A stretch of DNA of 64,000 nucleotides from JACKAF01 sp041391485 (GTDB lineage Bacteria > Bdellovibrionota > FAC87 > UBA2466 > JACKAF01), in the NCBI GenBank assembly GCA_041391485.1, contig JAWKNY010000009.1, positions 47,893 to 111,892 of the forward strand. The letters are read 5' to 3'. Below the pieces are notes generated by a model. It was not told the origin of the DNA. It saw nothing but the letters and a program-made list of their open reading frames with translations, and did no database searches. The position numbers and the translations under genes are program-made. Positions 57,551 to 64,000 of the stretch are shown here, one piece after another; the first letter of the stretch is position 1; every line of letters starts with the position of its first letter.

Positions 57551-58223
57551 ATCTTTGCTCGTCGCTAGAAGCTTCGTAGACAAAAGTTCGACCAGGATTG
57601 CAGCTTCCAATCTCCCGTGAACGGAAAGCGTTTGGAATGCGCTTCTGCAGCCGCCAGTTCGGCCGATTTTTTTCAATCCACTCCTGGAAGCGGCGGTGGC
57701 GGATGTAAGGCGACTCCGGGAGTTTGCGATTCCCGTCATCAGAATAAATAATAACGAATCGGGAGGCCGCATCGAAAAGTGCCGCCATGTGGGCTTCGAA
57801 AACTCGGTCCTCAATCAGGTGGTAGATGACATCCAAGGAAAGTACCAGCTCCGCTTTTTCGCCTCGGTATTCGCTCAGGTGACGGAATTGTTTTGTGGAG
57901 TCGCTTCTGAACTTTTCGCGACAGCATCGAACCGCCGTCTGCGAGACATCAAAACCGCGGTAGCGGGGGTACTGGGCAAGGCTGAGTTGCTGACCGTCGC
58001 CAGAGCCAAACTCGATCACGGATCGCACGTTATTCTCTTGGACGAATGTATTGAGAATTTCGGCCTTGAACTCCGCGAGTTTTCCGCAAGAGCCGGTTCC
58101 GGAACTGCTGCCGCTGGCGTAACGCTTCTCCCAATACACCTCAGAACGGAAAAACAGTCTGCCTGAGAGTGTCCGGATGCGAGTCCTGCACGCTTTGAAG
58201 GCATTGGTCAGGTAGCGTTTCAT
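57549..58223 (-). CDS. SAM-dependent methyltransferase (class I)
   Basis: About 224 residues from ATG 58223. SAM motifs: RSVIEFGSGDGQQLSLAQY (motif I), YRGFDVSQTAVRCCREKF (motif II) and KAELVLSLDVIYHLIEDRVF (motif IV). IIYSDDGNRKLPESPYIRHR (motif V region) follows. The substrate is not evident; DUF-type sugar or small-molecule methyltransferases look similar. The start is 66 bases from the divergent lepB start, and the stop lies in the rrn terminator. Confidence 0.83.
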   Translation of the reverse strand: MKRYLTNAFKACRTRIRTLSGRLFFRSEVYWEKRYASGSSSGTGSCGKLAEFKAEILNTFVQENNVRSVIEFGSGDGQQLSLAQYPRYRGFDVSQTAVRCCREKFRSDSTKQFRHLSEYRGEKAELVLSLDVIYHLIEDRVFEAHMAALFDAASRFVIIYSDDGNRKLPESPYIRHRRFQEWIEKNRPNWRLQKRIPNAFRSREIGSCNPGRTFVYEASSDEQR

Positions 58224-58288
58224 GGTGCTCCGGCGGTAAGCTAATGTAAACGTGGCGAAGCCACTTCTTCCAATGGTATCATTAACCA

Positions 58289-59044
58289 ATGGCCGAGGAA
58301 GCAAACAAGAAGAGTTCCGGCAAAAAGAAGAAGGCCAAACCGTCGCCGGAACAAGTCCAGGCACGCAAGGATCTCATCAAGGCCTTAGGCTTTTGCATCA
58401 CCGCCGTGATCCTTGTGCGGTCGTTTATTTTCGAACCCTTCAAGATTCCAACCAGCAGCATGGTCCCGACGCTTCAGATAGGGGATCACATTTTCGTATC
58501 CAAATACAACTACGGTCTATCAATCCCTTTTACGCGAGTTCTTTTTGCCAAATGGGGCGGGCCTCAGCGTGGGGATGTTATCGTCTTCCTATTTCCCAAG
58601 GATGAATCGGTTCACTACATCAAGCGCGTGCTCGGTGTACCGGGCGATAAGATTCAATTCAAAGGCAAAGAGATTATCGTTAACGGTGAGGCGATCCCTA
58701 AAGAGAAGGTGGAGGACGCCGAGATCCTGAAGCGCCTAACGGATGGAACTGATTCGGTTGAAGTGTACCGGGAAACTATCAACGGCCATGACCACTACGT
58801 GCGCTACTCCACGAAAAAGCACCACCAGCTTTTACGTATCGAGCAGGAAGAAGTCATCCCGGAAGGGCACTATTTTGTCGTCGGTGACAACCGCGACGAA
58901 TCCTATGACAGCCGATCCTGGGGACTGGTACCGCGCAACTACATAAAAGGAAAAGCCCAGGCTATCTGGTTGTCCTTGGATCCCGGAGAATCCTGGGGCG
59001 CCGACAAAGTCCGCTGGAGCCGAACGGGTACTGCAATCCACTAA
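58289..59044 (+). CDS. lepB: Signal peptidase I LepB
   Basis: Cuts signal peptides at the outer face of the inner membrane. The 251-residue protein has a Lys-rich cytoplasmic start (KKSSGKKKKAKPSP) and one membrane span (ALGFCITAVILVRSFIFEPF). Ser 57 lies in KIPTSSMVPTLQIGD and the general-base Lys about 112 in VHYIKRVLGVPGDKI. Box E YFVVGDNRDESYDSRSWGLV completes the set. Convergent with the ROK gene, 9 bases apart. Confidence 0.95.
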   Translation: MAEEANKKSSGKKKKAKPSPEQVQARKDLIKALGFCITAVILVRSFIFEPFKIPTSSMVPTLQIGDHIFVSKYNYGLSIPFTRVLFAKWGGPQRGDVIVFLFPKDESVHYIKRVLGVPGDKIQFKGKEIIVNGEAIPKEKVEDAEILKRLTDGTDSVEVYRETINGHDHYVRYSTKKHHQLLRIEQEEVIPEGHYFVVGDNRDESYDSRSWGLVPRNYIKGKAQAIWLSLDPGESWGADKVRWSRTGTAIH

Positions 59045-59053
59045 CTCTTTGTT

Positions 59054-59924
59054 CTAGATAAGCGCTGCGCCGAGTGCGCCAGCCCAGTTGGCGTGTTCTG
59101 CGGTGACTACACGAAGATCCTTGCCGATTGCCGGAAACGCGCGTTTCTTCACCGCAACCTCGATGTCCGCTAACGCCCAGCCCATCCCATTCATGATGCC
59201 GCCGCCAATGACAACAAGCTGCGGATCGAAAACATTCGCGATACCGGTTATCCCCGTAATGAGATTCTCAATAAGACCGATCGCCGACTTGTAGGGCTCT
59301 TCACGCCGCTGAATAATCTGTTTCGCGGAAGGCCGGGAACTGATTGCGCAGAGTCGTCGCCGAACAGTACAGCTCAAAACACCCGCGGTTCCCGCAATTG
59401 CAAAGTTTGCCGTCAGCCTTGATCGAAAAATGGCCTAACTCGGCCGCTGCTCCGTGGGTACCGCGGTAAACATTGCCACCCAGAATGAGACCGCCGCCCA
59501 CGCCGGTCCCTAAGGTGAGTAACACCACGTAGTCGTAACCGCGTGCCACGCCGAGCTTCCACTCCGCCACCACCGCACAGTTGGCGTCGTTATCGATCTT
59601 GCAGGGGACGTTGAAATTCTCGGTGAACCAACCGCGCAGGCCCACGTTTTTCCAGTCCGCAAAATTCGGCGAGTTGATGACGATGCCGTTGGCGTGATCG
59701 ACCGAACCCGCGCAGCCGATTCCAGCGCTCTCAATCTCATAATCCTGGAATTTCTCCATGACGGTCCTAAGCGCGCGGTGAACGCCTTCCTCCCCCTCTT
59801 GTTTGGCAAATGAAGAGGTCTGGTAGGTTTCCAGAATCGTCAGGGAGCTGTCGAGGGCCACCGCCTTGATAGCCGTACCCCCAATGTCGATTCCCAGCCG
59901 AATTTTGACTTTCCGTTCCGACAT
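59054..59924 (-). CDS. ROK family sugar kinase (glucokinase-like), one frameshift
   Basis: Sugar kinase of the ROK family. ATG 59924 (MSERKVKIR) leads to phosphate loop LGIDIGGTAIKAVALD. Then come GIGCAGSVDHANGIVIN, KIDNDANCAVVAEWKLG (catalytic Asp), LTLGTGVGGGLILGG and the zinc signature GHFSIKADGKLCNCGNRGCF (H, C-x-C, GC). Near 59327 an extra A shifts the frame; after it IIQRREEPYKSAIGLIEN and IANVFDPQLVVIGGGIMNG finish the fold at 59054. No DNA-binding domain, so an enzyme rather than repressor. Glucose is the likely substrate but not certain. Confidence 0.9.
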
Positions 59925-59946
59925 AAAGAGGTCACTATAAGCAGAT

Positions 59947-60687
59947 ATGTCCTCTACCGTAAATGTTTCAGAGATCTTTAAAATTGACGACGTCACCATA
60001 GCCTATGGCTGGCGCAAGTTTGTCGCGGTGGAGTCGCTTACGCTCCGCCTGGAAAAGGGCGGCAGTCTCGCCTTATTGGGTCTAAATGGTGCAGGCAAGA
60101 CGTCCACCATTCGTCTGTTGATGGGGATGGTCCGTCCCCAAATAGGACAGGTAGAGATTTTTGGATCTCGTCCGGGCGAGCTCAAGGCGCTGGCCCGCAT
60201 CGGCTTCGCGCCTGAAGACGCAACCCCGCCTGAGTACCTCAAAGGTGAGGAGTATTTAGATTTTGTGGCCTCCTTCCGCATCAAGGGAAAGACCGCGCGG
60301 TCCAAGGCCGTATCGGAACAGATGCAGTGGTTTGAAATGCCTTCCAACCGGCGCATCCGCGATTACTCCAAGGGAATGCGGCGTAAGCTCATTTTGGCCC
60401 AGGCATTGATTGGGGATCCGGAGATGCTCATTCTCGACGAGCCCTTGAATGGCTTGGACCCGCTCTTCATCATGAAATTACGCGAGCGAGTAGAAGCCTA
60501 TCTTAAAAATGGGGGTTCCCTGCTCTTGAGCTCCCACATTCTTGCCGAAGTAGAGAAAGTTTGTACCAGCGTGGCCATCATTCGCGAAGGGAAAGTGGCG
60601 TACACAGGCTCCAGTGCGTCCGCCGTTCAACAATACGGTTCTATCGAGAAGGCCTTCGCGCATTTTGTAGGTAGGAGCGAGGCATGA
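59947..60687 (+). CDS. ABC transporter ATP-binding protein
   Basis: A 246-residue ABC ATPase of the ABC-2 exporter type. Walker A LGLNGAGKTSTIRLLMG, Q-loop region RIGFAPEDATPPEYLKGEEY, signature DYSKGMRRKLILAQALIG (variant of LSGGQ), Walker B PEMLILDEPLNGLDPL and H-loop LLLSSHILAEVEKVC. The stop overlaps the permease start by 4 bases. Substrate unknown; it starts 22 bases from the divergent ROK gene. Confidence 0.92.
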   Translation: MSSTVNVSEIFKIDDVTIAYGWRKFVAVESLTLRLEKGGSLALLGLNGAGKTSTIRLLMGMVRPQIGQVEIFGSRPGELKALARIGFAPEDATPPEYLKGEEYLDFVASFRIKGKTARSKAVSEQMQWFEMPSNRRIRDYSKGMRRKLILAQALIGDPEMLILDEPLNGLDPLFIMKLRERVEAYLKNGGSLLLSSHILAEVEKVCTSVAIIREGKVAYTGSSASAVQQYGSIEKAFAHFVGRSEA

Positions 60688-61487
60688 TTGCACTTTGGCG
60701 GCATTTTCTCATTCACCTATTTCGAACTCGTCTTTTCTACTTTTGCCTGGGACTAAGCTTCCTCGCGTTTTTCATTCCGCTCAAACTGGCGGATGCGATC
60801 ACAATCCATGTTCAGGAAATGGAACAGGCGATTACGGGCGAGAACATTTTCCTGGTCTTGTTCTTTGTGGCGATGAGTCTCGGCGGCTTCATTGCGATGG
60901 TCTACGGCGTGTGGGTGGTTCCGTATTTGCACCAGGGTCCTCGGGTCTTTTTGAGTTTTGGCCTGCCTGTTGCCAAATGGAAAGTCCCCATTGCGTACGC
61001 ACTGACTTTCCTTTGTCTGATTGCTCTGCAGAACACGATCATGTTTACGCTCCATGGTTTTCTCTTCGGTTATGAAGCCTATGCTGAGGGCTTCCCCATC
61101 GAAGGGATACTGATGGCGCAGCTGTTCCAGATTCTTTCTCTGGAAGTCAGCATGTTTATGTTTGCCACCCTCGCCCTCTTTTTCGGACGTATTGCTGCCA
61201 CGGTGTTGGGTACAAGTATTTTTACCATTGCACAGATCTGCGGGTTCATCTTCGCTACAGACTTGGGTGTGGAAATCCAATCGAAGTCTGCCGGCCTCAC
61301 CCTGGTTCGGCATGTCTACGAAATCCTGCCACCGTGGGACAAGGTTTTGGTTCGCGTCTCGGCCCAACTCAAAGACGCCTCTTTACCCGATCCCCAGCTG
61401 GTTCCTTGGGTGATTTGGCTGCTTCTCCTGGGCGCTGTATTTGTCATCGGCCTGCGTTTTCCCTTGCTCACCAAGGGAACCGATTAA
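60684..61487 (+). CDS. ABC transporter permease (ABC-2 type)
   Basis: A 267-residue integral membrane protein of about six spans: FYFCLGLSFLAFFIPLKLAD, IFLVLFFVAMSLGGFIAMVY, ALTFLCLIALQNTIMFTLHG, FQILSLEVSMFMFATLALFF, TVLGTSIFTIAQICGFIFAT and PWVIWLLLLGAVFVIGL. No sequence motif shows the substrate. Coupled by a 4-base overlap to the ATPase, forming the usual half-transporter pair. Confidence 0.84.
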   Translation: MIALWRHFLIHLFRTRLFYFCLGLSFLAFFIPLKLADAITIHVQEMEQAITGENIFLVLFFVAMSLGGFIAMVYGVWVVPYLHQGPRVFLSFGLPVAKWKVPIAYALTFLCLIALQNTIMFTLHGFLFGYEAYAEGFPIEGILMAQLFQILSLEVSMFMFATLALFFGRIAATVLGTSIFTIAQICGFIFATDLGVEIQSKSAGLTLVRHVYEILPPWDKVLVRVSAQLKDASLPDPQLVPWVIWLLLLGAVFVIGLRFPLLTKGTD

Positions 61488-61558
61488 CGCTGCGTGCGGT
61501 CTTGGAAACGGCCTAAACTCGCAGTAAATTAGACGGAACACACCACGAGGCCAAACCG

Positions 61559-62659
61559 ATGAAAGTTCCTTTTTCCTTTTTGACTGAACAGTTTTCTGAT
61601 CCGGAACCCATTTTTGACTCCATTCGGAATTTCCTAAAACGCTGTGACTTCACCCTGGGAGAAGATCTTCTGGAGTTTGAAAAGAAGTACGCAACTTACA
61701 CCGGGGCCAAGCACGCAGTCGGCGTTGGGACCGGCACGGACGCCCTCAGTCTCTCGCTGAAAATGCTGGGAGTCGGAGCGGGAGATGAGGTGATCACCCC
61801 GCCCAATAGTTTTTTTGCCACGACGGGAGCGATTGTACAGGCGGGCGCGACGCCCGTTTTCGTGGACGCCGCAGCCGGAGATCTCAACATTGATGTCAGC
61901 CAGATTGAAGCGGCGATCGGCGAGAAAACCAAGGCCATTGTGCCGGTACACTGGGCCGGCTGCCCGGCCGACATGCCAGCCATCATGAGTTTAGCCAAGA
62001 AGCACGGGCTTTTTGTCGTCGAAGATGCGTGCCAGGCTTTGGGCGCCAAGATCAACGGCCAGCACGTGGGTACGTTTGGCGACGCGGCCGGGTTTAGCTG
62101 CCATCCCCTAAAGCCTTTGCACGTATGGGGTGACGGAGGGGTCATCATCACAAACTCCGACAGCTTGGCGGAAAAACTGCGCCTGTACCGCAACCACGGG
62201 ATGGAAGATCGGGACACGATCCGTTTTTGGGGCGTGAACAGCCGCTTTGACAACCTGCACGCTATCGTCGGCAATTATGTTTTTGAAACCTTGGACGAGA
62301 CGATCGAAACGCGTATCGCGCACGCTACCCGCTACGACGCGGCCCTGAGTGGCAAGGAGCTGGCCGCGCATTTGGAGGTGCCCAAGCGCAACCCGGAAAA
62401 CCGTCACGTCTTTCACCTCTATAAAATTCAGGTCAAGGACCGGGCTGGGCTTTTGGAGCATCTGAAGGCGGCGGGAGTGGAAGCCAAGATCCACTACCCC
62501 ACCCCTTTACACCTGCAACCGGCGGCGGTGGAAATGGGTCACAAGTCCGGAGACTTTCCGGTGACTGAGGACGAGTCAGCCCACACAATGACATACCCAC
62601 TGTCACCAGTATTTGAATACCGGAACATAGATCGATTATACGATCGAGCAAGTCCGTAA
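61559..62659 (+). CDS. DegT/DnrJ/EryC1/StrS aminotransferase (first of two)
   Basis: PLP aminotransferase acting on nucleotide-linked keto sugars. The 366-residue protein has DFTLGEDLLEFEKKYATYTG, AVGVGTGTDALSLSLKMLGV and DEVITPPNSFFATTGAIVQA. FVVEDACQALGAKINGQHVG includes the PLP Asp (VVEDACQ) and FSCHPLKPLHVWGDGGVIIT the Schiff-base Lys. C-terminal GVEAKIHYPTPLHLQP closes the site. Candidate partner (GnnB-like) for the GnnA-like gene at 31666 because that step needs such an enzyme, but position gives no direct support. Confidence 0.9.
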   Translation: MKVPFSFLTEQFSDPEPIFDSIRNFLKRCDFTLGEDLLEFEKKYATYTGAKHAVGVGTGTDALSLSLKMLGVGAGDEVITPPNSFFATTGAIVQAGATPVFVDAAAGDLNIDVSQIEAAIGEKTKAIVPVHWAGCPADMPAIMSLAKKHGLFVVEDACQALGAKINGQHVGTFGDAAGFSCHPLKPLHVWGDGGVIITNSDSLAEKLRLYRNHGMEDRDTIRFWGVNSRFDNLHAIVGNYVFETLDETIETRIAHATRYDAALSGKELAAHLEVPKRNPENRHVFHLYKIQVKDRAGLLEHLKAAGVEAKIHYPTPLHLQPAAVEMGHKSGDFPVTEDESAHTMTYPLSPVFEYRNIDRLYDRASP

Positions 62660-62699
62660 ATACTACGCCTAAACCCGAGAGGGTTATGCAATCAAAGAC

Positions 62700-63839
62700 G
62701 TGCTTACCGGGCAGCCACGCTACCGAGTACCGTTTGTTTCGCTACGCAACCCGCAAAAAGACAAGCAGTTTGATACCATTCTCAAACGAGTTCGGGAGAT
62801 GTATGAGAATTCCCAATTCATTTTGGGACCGCAGGTAGAAGCGTTTGAACAAAGTTTTGCACAGCTTGCAGGCTGTGCGCATGCCGTTGGGGTGAACTCG
62901 GGAACGGATGCCATGATCCTGGCCCTCAGATCGCTCGGGATTGGAGCCGGCGACGAGGTCATTACCGTCGCTAACTCGTTCATTGCTTCGGTCAGTGCCG
63001 TGAGTTTGTGTGGGGCGACCCCGGTTTTGGTGGACGTCGCCAATGACTACAACATGGATCCGCAGGCCTTAGAGAAGGCGCTCAGTCCCAAAACCAAGGC
63101 GGTCATTGTGGTTCATCTCACAGGCTTACCCTGCCGAATGGATCGCATTGAAGCCATCTGTAACAAAGCCAACGTACCCATCATTGAAGATGCGGCCCAG
63201 GCGGTGGGCGCCACTTGGGAAGGTCGGCGTGTTGGGGGAATCGGAAAGGTCGGGTGCTTTAGCTTGCACCCACTGAAGAACTTACATGTATGGGGAGACG
63301 GTGGCGTGGTGACGACCAACGATCCCGAGCTAGCCGAGCGCCTCAAAAAAGAACGCAACCACGGTCTCAAGAACCGGGATGAGGTCGAGTTCTTCTCCTT
63401 CAACTCCCGTTTGGATTCCGTGCAGGCGATCGTAGGATTGAGCGCTGTAGAAATGTTGCCCGATGTGATTGCGCAACGGCGGAAGAACGCGGCCTTGTAC
63501 GACTCTCGTCTGCAGTCGCTGAAGGGTTACCTTGAGATCCCGGTTCCTGATCCAAAGGCTTTTGCGACGTACCACCTGTACGTAGTGGCGGCCGAACGGC
63601 GGGACGCCTTGCGGGATCATTTGGATAAAGCCGGTGTCGAGACGAAGATCCATTACCCCATCCCGGCCCATCTGCAGGAAGCCTCCAAAGCGCTTGGAAT
63701 CACCCGCGGGAGTCTTCCCGTGACGGAGTCTTTGGCGACGAAGATTCTCTCCTTGCCCATCCATGAAAATCTCCAAGAAGCTCAGATCCTTGAGGTCTGT
63801 GATCTCATTGAGCATTTTTACCAGAGATCCATCGCCTAA
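62700..63839 (+). CDS. DegT/DnrJ/EryC1/StrS aminotransferase (second of two)
   Basis: A 379-residue paralogue of the previous gene: FILGPQVEAFEQSFAQLAGC, AVGVNSGTDAMILALRSLGI, EVITVANSFIASVSAVSLCG, PIIEDAAQAVGATWEGRRVG, Lys-site FSLHPLKNLHVWGDGGVVTT and ETKIHYPIPAHLQEA. The start is unclear. GTG 62700 keeps the frame but lacks a close ribosome site. ATG 62686 has AGAGGG just before it but lies in another frame, so an indel near 62690-62700 may hide the real start. Same strand as the first paralogue, 40 bases on. Confidence 0.88.
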   Translation: MLTGQPRYRVPFVSLRNPQKDKQFDTILKRVREMYENSQFILGPQVEAFEQSFAQLAGCAHAVGVNSGTDAMILALRSLGIGAGDEVITVANSFIASVSAVSLCGATPVLVDVANDYNMDPQALEKALSPKTKAVIVVHLTGLPCRMDRIEAICNKANVPIIEDAAQAVGATWEGRRVGGIGKVGCFSLHPLKNLHVWGDGGVVTTNDPELAERLKKERNHGLKNRDEVEFFSFNSRLDSVQAIVGLSAVEMLPDVIAQRRKNAALYDSRLQSLKGYLEIPVPDPKAFATYHLYVVAAERRDALRDHLDKAGVETKIHYPIPAHLQEASKALGITRGSLPVTESLATKILSLPIHENLQEAQILEVCDLIEHFYQRSIA

Positions 63840-63860
63840 GAAGGCTGACTAGAGCGGATT

Positions 63861-63988
63861 GACGCGTGGCCCAATGCGTCGTACAACCATGAAGAGTCAT
63901 GGGGATTGGGGCACCTGCCTGAGGCTGTGCCCTCGATAGATTCAGCTCTATCAAATTGAAAAGATACAAGGGAACGGGGGACAATTTG
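63861..63988. ncRNA. Structured non-coding stretch at window end (possible RNA element)
   Basis: Five consecutive inverted repeats with no convincing reading frame: GACGC/GCGTC (63861-63880), CCATGA/TCATGG (63887-63902), GGGCAC/GTGCCC (63909-63932), GATAGA/TCTATC (63935-63952) and CAAATTG/CAATTTG (63952-63988). The first four have loops of 4-12 bases. The strand cannot be fixed, but it follows the aminotransferase genes on the plus strand. I do not recognise a known RNA family; a leader of the next gene, a small RNA or part of a larger element are all open. Confidence 0.35.
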
Positions 63989-64000
63989 AGACGTCTGTAT

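Noticed and set aside
63841..63870. Start of RNase P RNA (GCTGACTAGA resembles the E. coli 5' end)
   Set aside because: The conserved GAGGAAAGTCCGGGCT element does not follow within the remaining bases.

Overview
The window reads as a chromosomal stretch of a Gram-negative bacterium, most likely a member of Bdellovibrionota or a near relative. The evidence is a complete lipid A block (lpxD-lpxA-lpxB-lpxK-lpxL, plus lpxH), BamD and many lipoprotein signals, together with genes often seen in that group: a TIGR02147 protein, SpoVG, a TIGR02757 protein, split transketolase and several lone envelope lipoproteins. The placement is an inference from gene content; the 16S gene at 52.2-53.8 kb would settle it. 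No phage, insertion sequence, CRISPR array or toxin-antitoxin pair is visible.

Layout. 0-4.8 kb (minus): a variant macromolecular synthesis operon, rpsU-yqeY-mpg-dnaG-rpoD, with a promoter before rpsU. 4.8-9.8 kb: queA, a SpoIID/LytB protein, a divergent cell-wall amidase, rph, rdgB, tRNA-Phe and a HIT hydrolase. 9.9-16.5 kb: CoA-type NUDIX hydrolase, rlmE, TIGR02757, a stand-alone FliG-like protein, glpK, radA and a SirB1-like protein. 16.5-23.9 kb: FG-GAP lipoprotein, two-subunit transketolase, a rhomboid protease with a long tail, an RDD protein and two unknown genes. 23.9-28.3 kb: bamD-TPR-predicted barrel, a GMP reductase-like gene, PilZ protein and a metzincin-motif lipoprotein. 28.4-38.1 kb: glycosyltransferase, yacG and a tightly overlapping lipid A/core operon (lpxD, lpxA, GnnA-like oxidoreductase, lpxB, lpxK, lpxL, DUF3108 lipoprotein, WaaE-like transferase, cmk). 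38.1-43.7 kb: hydrolase, spoVG, ispE, lpxH, a divergent GH-A-type barrel protein and an unknown partner. 43.8-46.2 kb: rpsF-ssb/priB-rpsR-DUF2232-rplI. 46.2-51.9 kb: exported protein, TIGR02147 protein, a badly broken 5'-nucleotidase, FAD oxidoreductase and DUF2254. 52.0-57.55 kb: a complete rrn operon (16S, tRNA-Ile, 23S, 5S) with promoter, RNase III processing stems and terminator. 57.5-64 kb: methyltransferase, lepB, ROK kinase, an ABC transporter pair, two DegT-type aminotransferases and a structured, non-coding 3' end.

Themes. Envelope building dominates: lipid A synthesis, BamD, signal peptidase, cell-wall hydrolases and many lipoproteins. The oxidoreductase between lpxA and lpxB suggests a 2,3-diamino lipid A sugar, for which one of the two aminotransferases at 61.5-63.8 kb could supply the second step.

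Sequence quality. Single-base indels break many genes, including ones that should be essential (dnaG, lpxD, lpxK). Conserved protein sequence resumes in another frame each time, and the breaks are concentrated in a few genes. This looks more like uncorrected sequencing or assembly error than gene decay, so functions are assigned to the repaired reading frames and each break is noted.
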